The position numbers were made by a program, and so were the translations under genes. Shown piece after piece: positions 26,148 through 32,111 of a DNA stretch of 43,368 nucleotides; position 1 is the first letter of the stretch, and each line of letters begins with the position of its first letter. Below the pieces are notes generated by a model. That model was not told the DNA's origin. It saw nothing but the letters and a program-made list of their open reading frames with translations, and did no database searches. The stretch is from a virus, in the IMG/VR virus record IMGVR_UViG_3300037359_000042, positions 1 to 43,368 of that record. The stretch is one strand, 5' to 3'.

Positions 26148-26977
26148 TTAGACACCCCCATGAAGTAGGCGAAGGAGAACGGTACTTTGAACCCCGCCGC
26201 GTGTTTGTGGCCACCACCGCCGTACTGTTTGGCGATCTCTGATACGTCTACACCGTCCTCGTCAGACCGCAAGCTGAATATCGCACTCTGACCGTCCAGA
26301 TAAAATGTAGAAGAGAAAGGCTCTCCTTGGGCTAAGATGTTTCCCGCTTCCGAGCATAAGGTATACGGAAGATTTGCCGTCCACACCTCTGTTCCGCCGA
26401 GTACGATCTTGAATTTGTTCTGAAGAAGTTCGTCGATGTCCTTGGCCTGCTTCAGAAGAATAACACACCCATACCCAGCCATTTCATCCAAATCGTGTTC
26501 GTCTGTGGACAGCCTCATCATATAATCCCAGGTCTCGAACTCGTAGTTTTGGCTGAAGAGGTAAGCCGACACGTCTTTTGTATCCTCGTACCGAAATCTC
26601 CACAGGTCCCTGTCTTCGACTCTCAGCAAAAGAGGAGGAGCTTTCTCGCTAGAGTGGAAGTGCTCCCAGGCCAGACGCGCTCCGGACTTGTTCGTGTCGA
26701 AATGGACGAACACGTTTGATGGTAGGTCAACCAGATCGGCTTCCGCAGATTTGTGGTGGTCCAGGATTGTGATGTCCTGTGCCTTCTTCGCCATCTCCAA
26801 TATCACAGGTCGTTTGTAAGAGAAGTCTACGAAGTAGACAACCCGATCTGTTACATCAGGAGGGTCTTCCTGATACTTTCCTGGGTAGAAATCCCAGTCC
26901 GGATGAACCTTCCAAATGGCCCAAGCCGCTGTGAATCCGTCTTGACAGTTTCCGTGATAAATTACAATTGGTTTCAT
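26144..26977 (-). CDS. DHH/DHHA1-family phosphoesterase
   Basis: 277 residues from ATG 26977, behind a strong GGAGGAGAGG. Motifs appear in order: YHGNCQDGFTAAWAIW near the N-terminus (metal-binding D), VDFSYKR, ITILDHHKSAEAD (the DHH motif itself), RVEDRDLWRF, and YGGGGHKHAAGF close to the C-terminus (the DHHA1 substrate-binding GGGH). Length fits the short NrnA-like class, which hydrolyses short RNA/DNA oligonucleotides or cyclic dinucleotides. A phage copy could recycle nucleotides or remove signalling nucleotides; which substrate cannot be told. It overlaps both neighbours by ATGA. Confidence 0.85.
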   Translation of the reverse strand: MKPIVIYHGNCQDGFTAAWAIWKVHPDWDFYPGKYQEDPPDVTDRVVYFVDFSYKRPVILEMAKKAQDITILDHHKSAEADLVDLPSNVFVHFDTNKSGARLAWEHFHSSEKAPPLLLRVEDRDLWRFRYEDTKDVSAYLFSQNYEFETWDYMMRLSTDEHDLDEMAGYGCVILLKQAKDIDELLQNKFKIVLGGTEVWTANLPYTLCSEAGNILAQGEPFSSTFYLDGQSAIFSLRSDEDGVDVSEIAKQYGGGGHKHAAGFKVPFSFAYFMGVSK

Positions 26978-27438
26978 ATCCTCTCCTCCAGAGAGCGGGT
27001 TATACTCCCCTCGCTAAACTCGTCGAGGTACAAAGCGGCTTTTCTGAAAATCTCTGGACAGTCTCGGTAGAATCTTAGGCCACGGTTACAGGACGCGCAC
27101 AGTAGGCCACGGACCGACGCACGCTTCATCTTCCGAAGGAGAGATTGTTTGGCTTCTGACTTCTTCTTTCCAAACCCGTCAAAGGTCTGGCCGTTGTAAA
27201 TTGTCCACAGCGTCCAGCCATCCCCAGAACGCTCAGAAATTATCCTGGATTTTTTGTAGGCGTGGTCGTGGTCAACATGCAGTCTTCGGGTACCGGGCTC
27301 CGTTGAGCAAATCCAACATTTTCCGCCGCCGTCTTCGAGTAGACGGTTGTACTCTTCGAGCGTGATCCCATACGACTTCTGAAGCCGCAGGTCCGTCGCC
27401 CGATCTAGTTGTGCTTGAGTCTTCGGTTTCTTGGTCAT
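26974..27438 (-). CDS. Endonuclease VII-like HNH nuclease
   Basis: 154 residues from ATG 27438, with AAGGAG seven bases upstream; a longer frame from 27504 would run through the upstream zinc-ribbon gene. KCWICSTEPG, LHVDHDHAYK, VRGLLCASCNRGLRFYRD and AALYLDEF match the recombination endonuclease VII family: two Cys pairs that hold zinc and the catalytic His/Asp in VDHDH. A segment of about 35 residues (WTIYNGQTFDGFGKKKS) is inserted between the catalytic and second zinc parts. The family resolves branched DNA during phage replication and packaging. It could alternatively be a free-standing mobile nuclease. Confidence 0.8.
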   Translation of the reverse strand: MTKKPKTQAQLDRATDLRLQKSYGITLEEYNRLLEDGGGKCWICSTEPGTRRLHVDHDHAYKKSRIISERSGDGWTLWTIYNGQTFDGFGKKKSEAKQSLLRKMKRASVRGLLCASCNRGLRFYRDCPEIFRKAALYLDEFSEGSITRSLEERI

Positions 27439-27608
27439 AATGTACTCCTTGAACACGCCCACTGCGCTGGACTCGGGGCGCTGATGAGCCGGATCATAAA
27501 GCATTCACCGCACTTAGGGCAAGCGGGCGGGCGCTCCTCGTCCATTTTCCGGACAAGTTTTTCTACCTTGTGCTGGCAAGATGGGCATTGGTACTCAAAA
27601 ATTGCCAT
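27435..27608 (-). CDS. FmdB-like zinc-ribbon protein
   Basis: 57 residues from ATG 27608, with GGAG upstream in the GGAGAAACTCTGATG leader. The sequence starts MAIFEYQCPSCQHKVEKLV, continues with CPKCGECF and then RLISAPSPAQW. Two C-x2-C pairs and the following R-L-I-S-A-P are hallmarks of the FmdB putative regulatory zinc-ribbon family. Its last codon overlaps the Endo VII-like start by ATGA. The 15-bp element at 27540 encodes VRKMD between the two Cys pairs. Function of the family is poorly known; protein or nucleic-acid binding is likely. Confidence 0.8.
   Translation of the reverse strand: MAIFEYQCPSCQHKVEKLVRKMDEERPPACPKCGECFMIRLISAPSPAQWACSRSTL
27540..27554 (-). repeat. 15-bp element copy in the zinc-ribbon gene
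   Basis: GTCCGGAAAATGGAC in transcription sense, one change from consensus, encoding VRKMD. Confidence 0.8.
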
Positions 27609-27700
27609 CAGAGTTTCTCCAAAAGGCTGAAAAGAGTTTCGAGGGTTGCTCCCACCATTACCCCGAGGAGGAATTCAAACCACTGGAATTTTTCGTTCAC
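27608..27700 (-). CDS. Very small membrane peptide (30 residues)
   Basis: GTG 27700 follows GGGGG and runs to a TGA that overlaps the zinc-ribbon start (TGATG). The product has one hydrophobic helix (FEFLLGVMVGATLETLFSLL) with Lys at the end. The overlap on one side and 7-base spacing on the other make it fit the gene train. It is short enough that chance cannot be excluded. Confidence 0.45.
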   Translation of the reverse strand: MNEKFQWFEFLLGVMVGATLETLFSLLEKL

Positions 27701-27707
27701 AGGCCCC

Positions 27708-28205
27708 CTACCTTCCGATAGCTTGCTTAACTTGACGAAGAACACTCTCTGCTCCAAGGTATACCCCGTTAATCCACTGTTTGGCGATCTTCCCGGACCT
27801 TGAATCTTGAATCCACTTTTCTTGCTCAGCAACGAAACGGTTGACGGCTGAATAATCCTCGTAACAAGACAAAACGGCGAAGGACACCGTGTTTTCTGCT
27901 GGGAAAATGTTAATGGTTTTAAGTTGATGACCATCATACCCTATCCCAAGTTTAACAACGTACAGAGTGTTTTGATTGCTGCGGACACAAAAGTATTCTC
28001 CGTTACTGTATGAGGAGTAGGTTTTTTCGGTGTCCGTGGGTTTTCTCACTTGCTCAACGAACACAAATTTACCGGCATATTTGCCGAGATCAATCCGCTC
28101 CTCGCCCGGAGTCTTGGTCTCGTATTTGAAAACGTTGACGACATCCTGTGGGAAGAAATCATCGGGCAGCGTAACGGTTCCGTTAAACTGAATTGTTTTG
28201 CTCAT
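27708..28205 (-). CDS. Hypothetical protein, 165 residues
   Basis: Two ATGs lie near the 5' end; ATG 28205 (MSKTIQFNG) is preferred because AGGAG is 8 bases away, versus 2 for 28211. The first two thirds look like beta strands (YFCVRSNQNTLYVVKLGIG, TVSFAVLSCYEDY), the end like a helix (VNRFVAEQEKWIQD, SVLRQVKQAI). No motif recognised. Confidence 0.65.
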   Translation of the reverse strand: MSKTIQFNGTVTLPDDFFPQDVVNVFKYETKTPGEERIDLGKYAGKFVFVEQVRKPTDTEKTYSSYSNGEYFCVRSNQNTLYVVKLGIGYDGHQLKTINIFPAENTVSFAVLSCYEDYSAVNRFVAEQEKWIQDSRSGKIAKQWINGVYLGAESVLRQVKQAIGR

Positions 28206-28215
28206 TTCCATTCTC

Positions 28216-28587
28216 CTATTTGAGTTTCAGGAACACAAGGTTCCCGATGGTTGAAGTGATTGTGAATGTTTCTGGAACCACCGTCAGGTTTTCTTTCGGG
28301 AAGAACCACATCGCGCCTCCCGTCTTGTCCGGAACTTCCCCGCTCAGCACCAGGTCGAGCTTCGACAGCATCTGCTGAAACTGAGGATCGCGGGGGTCCG
28401 GGAATTCTCCTGGGTTCTCAACCAACCAGTGCGTGGCGTTGGCATACAAATCTTCATCGAACCATCCGGCTTCCGCACGATTCTTGAAAACCATACCTAC
28501 TGACAGCATGACTGCCGGGAGTTCAGTACGAGCCGCGCGCCAACAAGCCAGAGCCACGATGTTGTTGCGGAAATCATTAGAGTTCAT
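28216..28587 (-). CDS. SleB/CwlJ-like cell-wall hydrolase homologue with lost catalytic Glu
   Basis: 123 residues from ATG 28587, overlapping the upstream stop. The order WRAARTE (16-22), AVMLSVGMVFKNRAEAGWF, FPDPRDP, LDLVLSGEVPDKTGGAMWFF matches SleB-type hydrolases, whose motifs are Y-R-E-A-R-G-E, VxxVxxNR and DPTxGAxxF. The Glu of the first motif, considered catalytic, appears as Ala18. The homologue may therefore be a binding protein, or the alignment may shift. Family members cleave peptidoglycan; here lysis activity is doubtful and its location in the early arm, away from late genes, is odd. Confidence 0.6.
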   Translation of the reverse strand: MNSNDFRNNIVALACWRAARTELPAVMLSVGMVFKNRAEAGWFDEDLYANATHWLVENPGEFPDPRDPQFQQMLSKLDLVLSGEVPDKTGGAMWFFPKENLTVVPETFTITSTIGNLVFLKLK

Positions 28588-28928
28588 GCGGCGTCCCCCC
28601 CTAGTCCATCATCTGGACTTTTTTCCGACCGCGCCACCATCGGCTTGTCTGGTTTGTGCTCCCATTTGTTTTTCGGTTCCTCGGGATTTGAAGGAAACTC
28701 AATAACCTGCTTCTGCTTCGCCTCATACCCGGGGGGCAGGAAGTACTCAGCAGCGTGCAACTGGCAGCAAAATGATTTGTTAGTCCCGTTACTGGTTACA
28801 AGGACGAGGTACAGAGACTCTTCCGGTGGTTGCTGACAACCGGCGGCTGCCTCGGTCTCGCTCCAGGTCAGAACGTTATTGCACCCCTTTAAGTCGCAGG
28901 CTACCGTGATAGTCTTCGATACTCCCAT
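28584..28928 (-). CDS. Small Cys-rich protein of unknown function
   Basis: 114 residues, ATG 28928 inside TAATG shared with the sigma gene's stop, with GGAGGG upstream. CDLKGC near the start and SFCCQLHAAEYF at about 53-64 form a C..C / C..H layout that may bind zinc, as in small phage FCS.xH proteins. The C-terminal third is charged and disordered. The 15-bp element at 28604 encodes SPDDGL. Confidence 0.6.
   Translation of the reverse strand: MGVSKTITVACDLKGCNNVLTWSETEAAAGCQQPPEESLYLVLVTSNGTNKSFCCQLHAAEYFLPPGYEAKQKQVIEFPSNPEEPKNKWEHKPDKPMVARSEKSPDDGLGGDAA
28604..28618 (-). repeat. 15-bp element copy, one mismatch
   Basis: GTCCAGATGATGGAC in transcription sense, close to the 3' end of the Cys-rich gene and just upstream of the SleB-like gene's start. 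Confidence 0.8.
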
Positions 28929-29434
28929 TATCCCTCCGTCTCAAAATACTTCTTCAGCTTCTTGATTACCTGATCCCGGCGGCGGCGAACTGCCGACTCG
29001 CTTATTCCCATGTCAGAGGCGGTCTGCTCCCGGGTCCTTCCCTGAATGTACAAGCTCTCGGCCACGAGCTTCTCATCCCCGGACAAAGTCGCTATCGCTT
29101 TGTGTACCTGGTCTTCTGCCCGGTCTTCCGATTCCTTGGAGGCAACCAGCATCGCCTGGTGCATGACTTTGGCATCAGACAACGAGAAGAGTTTTACGTT
29201 CAACGGAGACTTCTGTCCCACGCGCTGCTGCGTGTCTTTTCTCCGAACATCTGCTATCCGGGTTTGGCATATCACTGTAGCCCCGGCCTCGTCATAGTCC
29301 CCCTTGAGGTAGTTCTGCTTTTCGAGCAGAGCGACATAGCATTCTTGGGCCATGTCTTCTCGCTGGTACCTTGGCACCAACTGCTTGGCCAAAACTCGTT
29401 TGATTATAGGTTTGTAAACGGTAACGTCCATCAT
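28928..29434 (-). CDS. Small sigma-70 family (ECF-like) sigma factor
   Basis: 168 residues. ATG 29434 or ATG 29431 follows GAAGGACA; the longer frame from 29473 overlaps the previous gene by 40 bases and is less likely. Region 2 features appear at about 25-75 (YQREDMAQECYVALLEKQ, ARRKD-like RIADVRRKDTQQR), region 4 at about 110-160 (LSGDEKLVAESLYIQGRTREQTASDMGISESAVRRRR), a clear helix-turn-helix. Region 3 is absent, as in ECF factors. A phage sigma factor would redirect host RNA polymerase to phage promoters, plausibly those of the structural arm. I do not see its target promoters with certainty. Confidence 0.8.
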   Translation of the reverse strand: MMDVTVYKPIIKRVLAKQLVPRYQREDMAQECYVALLEKQNYLKGDYDEAGATVICQTRIADVRRKDTQQRVGQKSPLNVKLFSLSDAKVMHQAMLVASKESEDRAEDQVHKAIATLSGDEKLVAESLYIQGRTREQTASDMGISESAVRRRRDQVIKKLKKYFETEG

Positions 29435-29829
29435 TGTCCTTCTGGACTGACTGGTAATTTTGCTGTGTGCCATCTCCGATTCCCGTGTGCGGAATCTTTA
29501 TTTCCCTGATGGCACGAAGGGCATAACGCTTCACAATTCGTCAAGGAGACCTCTCCGCCGGTCTTACCTCCTCCGGCTCCTTTCGGACGCTTCTCGTTCA
29601 TTTCCATCGTCTCCCACTTTATTTCTCGTCCGCATTTCTCACATTCATGATACCCGTCTTCGTTCCTGGTTCGAGAGTAGACCTGATACCGTATCTCACC
29701 CACGGCCTCCGCCCTGTCCATTATCCGGACAAACTCCGGGTCGTAGTTCAGCCACGAGTGATCTCGGAATATCCGGACGACGTTTCCTATTCCGTCGAGT
29801 TCAACGCGGACGGATTTGGTTTTGCTCAT
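29431..29829 (-). CDS. HNH endonuclease
   Basis: 132 residues from ATG 29829, behind GGAG. The N-terminal 50 residues are unrelated to nucleases; then CEKCGREIKWETMEMNEKRP and SLTNCEALCPSCHQGNKDSAH, NRRWH give the two zinc Cys pairs and the H/N/H residues of an HNH enzyme. It overlaps the upstream gene by 28 bases and the sigma gene by ATGA, so it is embedded in the operon rather than free-standing. The 15-bp element at 29716 encodes VRIMD. Confidence 0.75.
   Translation of the reverse strand: MSKTKSVRVELDGIGNVVRIFRDHSWLNYDPEFVRIMDRAEAVGEIRYQVYSRTRNEDGYHECEKCGREIKWETMEMNEKRPKGAGGGKTGGEVSLTNCEALCPSCHQGNKDSAHGNRRWHTAKLPVSPEGQ
29716..29730 (-). repeat. 15-bp element copy in the HNH gene
   Basis: Exact GTCCGGATAATGGAC in sense, encoding VRIMD. 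Confidence 0.9.
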
Positions 29830-30529
29830 GCTCCATCTCCAACCAGGTGCTTCTGCACTCTCGTGTTGCGGCTAAGAAAACCTCTTTGTGAATCTCGTAC
29901 TCTTTTTCCGAAGCGATCTGTAACACCTTTCGACCAAGTTCCCAGAACGCCGATATTTCTTTCCTCTCGTCTGGTGTCGCGTAGAATCCTGGCAGTTCAA
30001 ACCACAATCCAGATGGAGTCTCGTGGATGTGGAGAAGCTCATTGACCTTCACCCGGAGTTGGGCAGCCGTTACCTTGGGGTCGGAAGCGTAGTCCATTAT
30101 TCGGACGGTCCCGCAATGACCCTCTGTTTGGTTGTTGGGGTCTAGGTCTAACAACTCTGCTTGTACGCTGCCCCCGCCAAGCACCAACCTCCGAAGCTCG
30201 TGGGATTTTGTAATTCCAATTTGCTCCATCTGCTCTTCGGACATCAATGGGAGCAAAGCCTCGGCCACGGACAGGATCGCGTACATTTGGCTACGTTGTC
30301 TGTCTATCTTCCCCCGAATGGCCTCCAGATATGAGGAGAACCTATCGTAACCCAATGCTATCCAGTACTGCTGGAACTTGACTTCCCGCAGCAAGCCACC
30401 GAGCCTAGCGTAGCTCGAAGCCAGGCGCATCTCATGCGACGAAATCTGCCCAAGCAGCACGTCGATCTCCGCCTGCTTCTGAATCGCAGCTTCCGGGTTG
30501 AGCGGGGGGAGGATGGTTATTTCGGTCAT
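29801..30529 (-). CDS. Hypothetical helical protein, possible DNA-binding
   Basis: 242 residues from ATG 30529, overlapping the clamp stop by ATGA. The N-terminal half is helical: YARLGGLLREVKFQQYW, ALGYDRFSSYLEAIRG, then DRQRSQMYAILSVAEALLPL and ITKSHELRRLVLGG, which has the feel of plasmid ParB-like or methyltransferase-associated helical DNA-binding regions. No certain match. The C-terminal part is mixed. The 15-bp element at 30092 encodes VRIMD. Placement next to clamp and sigma suggests an early regulatory or replication role. Confidence 0.6.
   Translation of the reverse strand: MTEITILPPLNPEAAIQKQAEIDVLLGQISSHEMRLASSYARLGGLLREVKFQQYWIALGYDRFSSYLEAIRGKIDRQRSQMYAILSVAEALLPLMSEEQMEQIGITKSHELRRLVLGGGSVQAELLDLDPNNQTEGHCGTVRIMDYASDPKVTAAQLRVKVNELLHIHETPSGLWFELPGFYATPDERKEISAFWELGRKVLQIASEKEYEIHKEVFLAATRECRSTWLEMEHEQNQIRPR
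30092..30106 (-). repeat. 15-bp element copy, exact
   Basis: GTCCGAATAATGGAC in sense, encoding VRIMD in the 242-residue protein. Confidence 0.9.
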
Positions 30530-31596
30530 TTCTTTTCCTTAGCCACCATAGTTTTCATCATCACCACAACCCCGTCTGACTCCAACCGCACTGGATCGTC
30601 TTTCGTTCGGTATCCGAATGTTGAGTTTTCCCCGGCCTTGGACAGGAAACTGGACAGGTACTTCCCGCTGAGTCTGATACCCAGGTCTTGTGGATCGAAG
30701 ACCGGGTCCGGGTCTAGTTGCTCGCACGCGGATTCGTCCCGCGCCGTGCTCCCAACTCCCACTGAAGTACATTGTATCACACTTGGGGTGAAATGTAAAC
30801 CCACCGCCCCCTGGTCCAGGGATTCGTCGATCAGGGGCTCGACCGTGCGCAGTGCGGCCAGCAGTTCCTCGGACTTAAAGCCAAATTTCACCACGGGGGA
30901 AGCCGTGAGATGGGCGTCAAAATTCGGGTATTTCTTCTCTGGTTTCGAGGCATAAACCGTTGTATCTCCTGATTTTAACTGGAGGCAGGTGTCGGAATCC
31001 CCGAACTCGATCACATCTCCGTCCATTATCTGGACAACCCCGGCGGCGGTCAGGTTGAGCAGGGATAGAAACTCGAAGGGCACCAACTCATGAACTTCAG
31101 CGACGGTCAGGACCAAGGAGTCAGTCCCAGCCACCCTGTATCCCGGCGGGAGCCCGGACTCCAACCCCGGGGGCAACGAACGAAGCTGAACCACACCCCC
31201 GAAAGCAGCGGACTTCGCGGGGGAGGCCGAGGCTGCGGCGACGGCCAACGCGCGCCTCAGACTCTTGGCGTCCAGCGTCATAATCTTGTCCGGGGATTCG
31301 GGGAATACCTTGGGTTTCACGGTCTGGACCTCAAGCTCGACCCGGGCCTTAGCCGAGGCCAGTATCAGCTTGTTCCCCTGGCGGGCGATGTCGATGTCCC
31401 CGGACATACGCGACACGGTCCCGGCCAGCTTCTTGCTCGCCACGGAGAATGTCTCTGAAAACCACGGGCCATCTACTATGACGATCACGTCCGAATCCTG
31501 AGCACAAATCCCGAAGGTGTTAAAGACGTATGTCTCCGTCTTAACCGGGGTCAGCTTCTTTAGCTTGTGCTTCAAATCAGATGCTTGGATAATCAT
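30526..31596 (-). CDS. DNA polymerase sliding clamp (DnaN-like)
   Basis: 356 residues from ATG 31596 after AAGGAG, close to the length of bacterial beta clamps (about 366). The order of three clamp-fold repeats can be traced: MIIQASDLKHKLKKL at the start, FPESPDKIMTLDAKSLRRAL at about 115-135, KYPNFDAHL before the third repeat, and IRLSGKYLSSFLSKAG with VVVMMKTMV at the end, which is where DnaN has its R-Y-L-D-L and V-M-P-M-R-L. A clamp raises the processivity of a polymerase; the phage polymerase is not in the window, so it may use one elsewhere or the host enzyme. Confidence 0.75.
   Translation of the reverse strand: MIIQASDLKHKLKKLTPVKTETYVFNTFGICAQDSDVIVIVDGPWFSETFSVASKKLAGTVSRMSGDIDIARQGNKLILASAKARVELEVQTVKPKVFPESPDKIMTLDAKSLRRALAVAAASASPAKSAAFGGVVQLRSLPPGLESGLPPGYRVAGTDSLVLTVAEVHELVPFEFLSLLNLTAAGVVQIMDGDVIEFGDSDTCLQLKSGDTTVYASKPEKKYPNFDAHLTASPVVKFGFKSEELLAALRTVEPLIDESLDQGAVGLHFTPSVIQCTSVGVGSTARDESACEQLDPDPVFDPQDLGIRLSGKYLSSFLSKAGENSTFGYRTKDDPVRLESDGVVVMMKTMVAKEKK
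31021..31035 (-). repeat. 15-bp element copy in the clamp gene
   Basis: Exact GTCCAGATAATGGAC in sense, encoding VQIMD. Confidence 0.9.
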
Positions 31597-31627
31597 TGTT
31601 CTCCTTCAATCCACTTGCTTTGGCGAT

Positions 31628-31642
31628 GTTCATTATCTGGAT
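31628..31642 (-). repeat. 15-bp element copy, degenerate
   Basis: ATCCAGATAATGAAC (two changes) in sense, overlapping the TGA of the 71-residue gene and 30 bases before the clamp start. Confidence 0.6.
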
Positions 31643-31857
31643 CAGACATTGGCTACATCCCCTTTTAGAGCAGAGATGGCTTTCTGAATGAGGTCGTAGC
31701 GGGAAAAGTAATAGGCTTGTTCTCTTTCTCTTTCCCTGCTTTTTCGGTCTCTCTTGCACACCCAGCATTCAGAGGAAAGAACGCTATTTTTCATCTCGAA
31801 ATGCTTCAGACAATACCCGTTCCACAACAGCGTAATTTTGGCTAAAAGTTTGTTCAT
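31642..31857 (-). CDS. Small Cys/His protein
   Basis: 71 residues, ATG 31857 overlapping the upstream stop by ATGA. YCLKHFEMK and ECWVCKRDRKSREREREQ give a C..H / C-x2-C arrangement that could hold one zinc, followed by a very basic-acidic helix. Unrecognised. It stops in the degenerate element upstream of the clamp gene. Confidence 0.65.
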   Translation of the reverse strand: MNKLLAKITLLWNGYCLKHFEMKNSVLSSECWVCKRDRKSREREREQAYYFSRYDLIQKAISALKGDVANV

Positions 31858-32111
31858 TTCTTCACCTCTCGTGCTGTGAAGTGCGGGACAACTTCTCGGT
31901 CCACTTCATAGGTTCCTATTTCAGAACCGTTTTCGTCCCGAATAACCAGAACCAAAGGCCATAAGGACTCCCATCCATCGTGGCGGTCGTGGTAATTCTC
32001 GGCGGCGGCTTCAGCCAGCCATTCTCCATCCTCTTTGTCGAAATTGGATTGGAACTCATGGTAGCCATCCAACTCCATAGTTTCTGGGCGGGTGTAGCGG
32101 TACTTGGTCAT
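31854..32111 (-). CDS. Hypothetical protein, 85 residues
   Basis: ATG 32111 overlaps the primase-helicase stop by ATGA. The sequence is acidic and beta-rich, with DGEWLAEAAAENYHDRHDGWES and WPLVLVIRDENGSEIGTYEVDREV, the latter like a small beta-meander found in many phage early proteins of unknown function. No motif recognised. Confidence 0.65.
   Translation of the reverse strand: MTKYRYTRPETMELDGYHEFQSNFDKEDGEWLAEAAAENYHDRHDGWESLWPLVLVIRDENGSEIGTYEVDREVVPHFTAREVKK

Noticed and set aside
31577-31633. 18-codon frame starting in the degenerate element before the clamp gene
   Set aside because: It is too short to judge and runs into the clamp gene; it may be a leader peptide but nothing supports it beyond the ATG.
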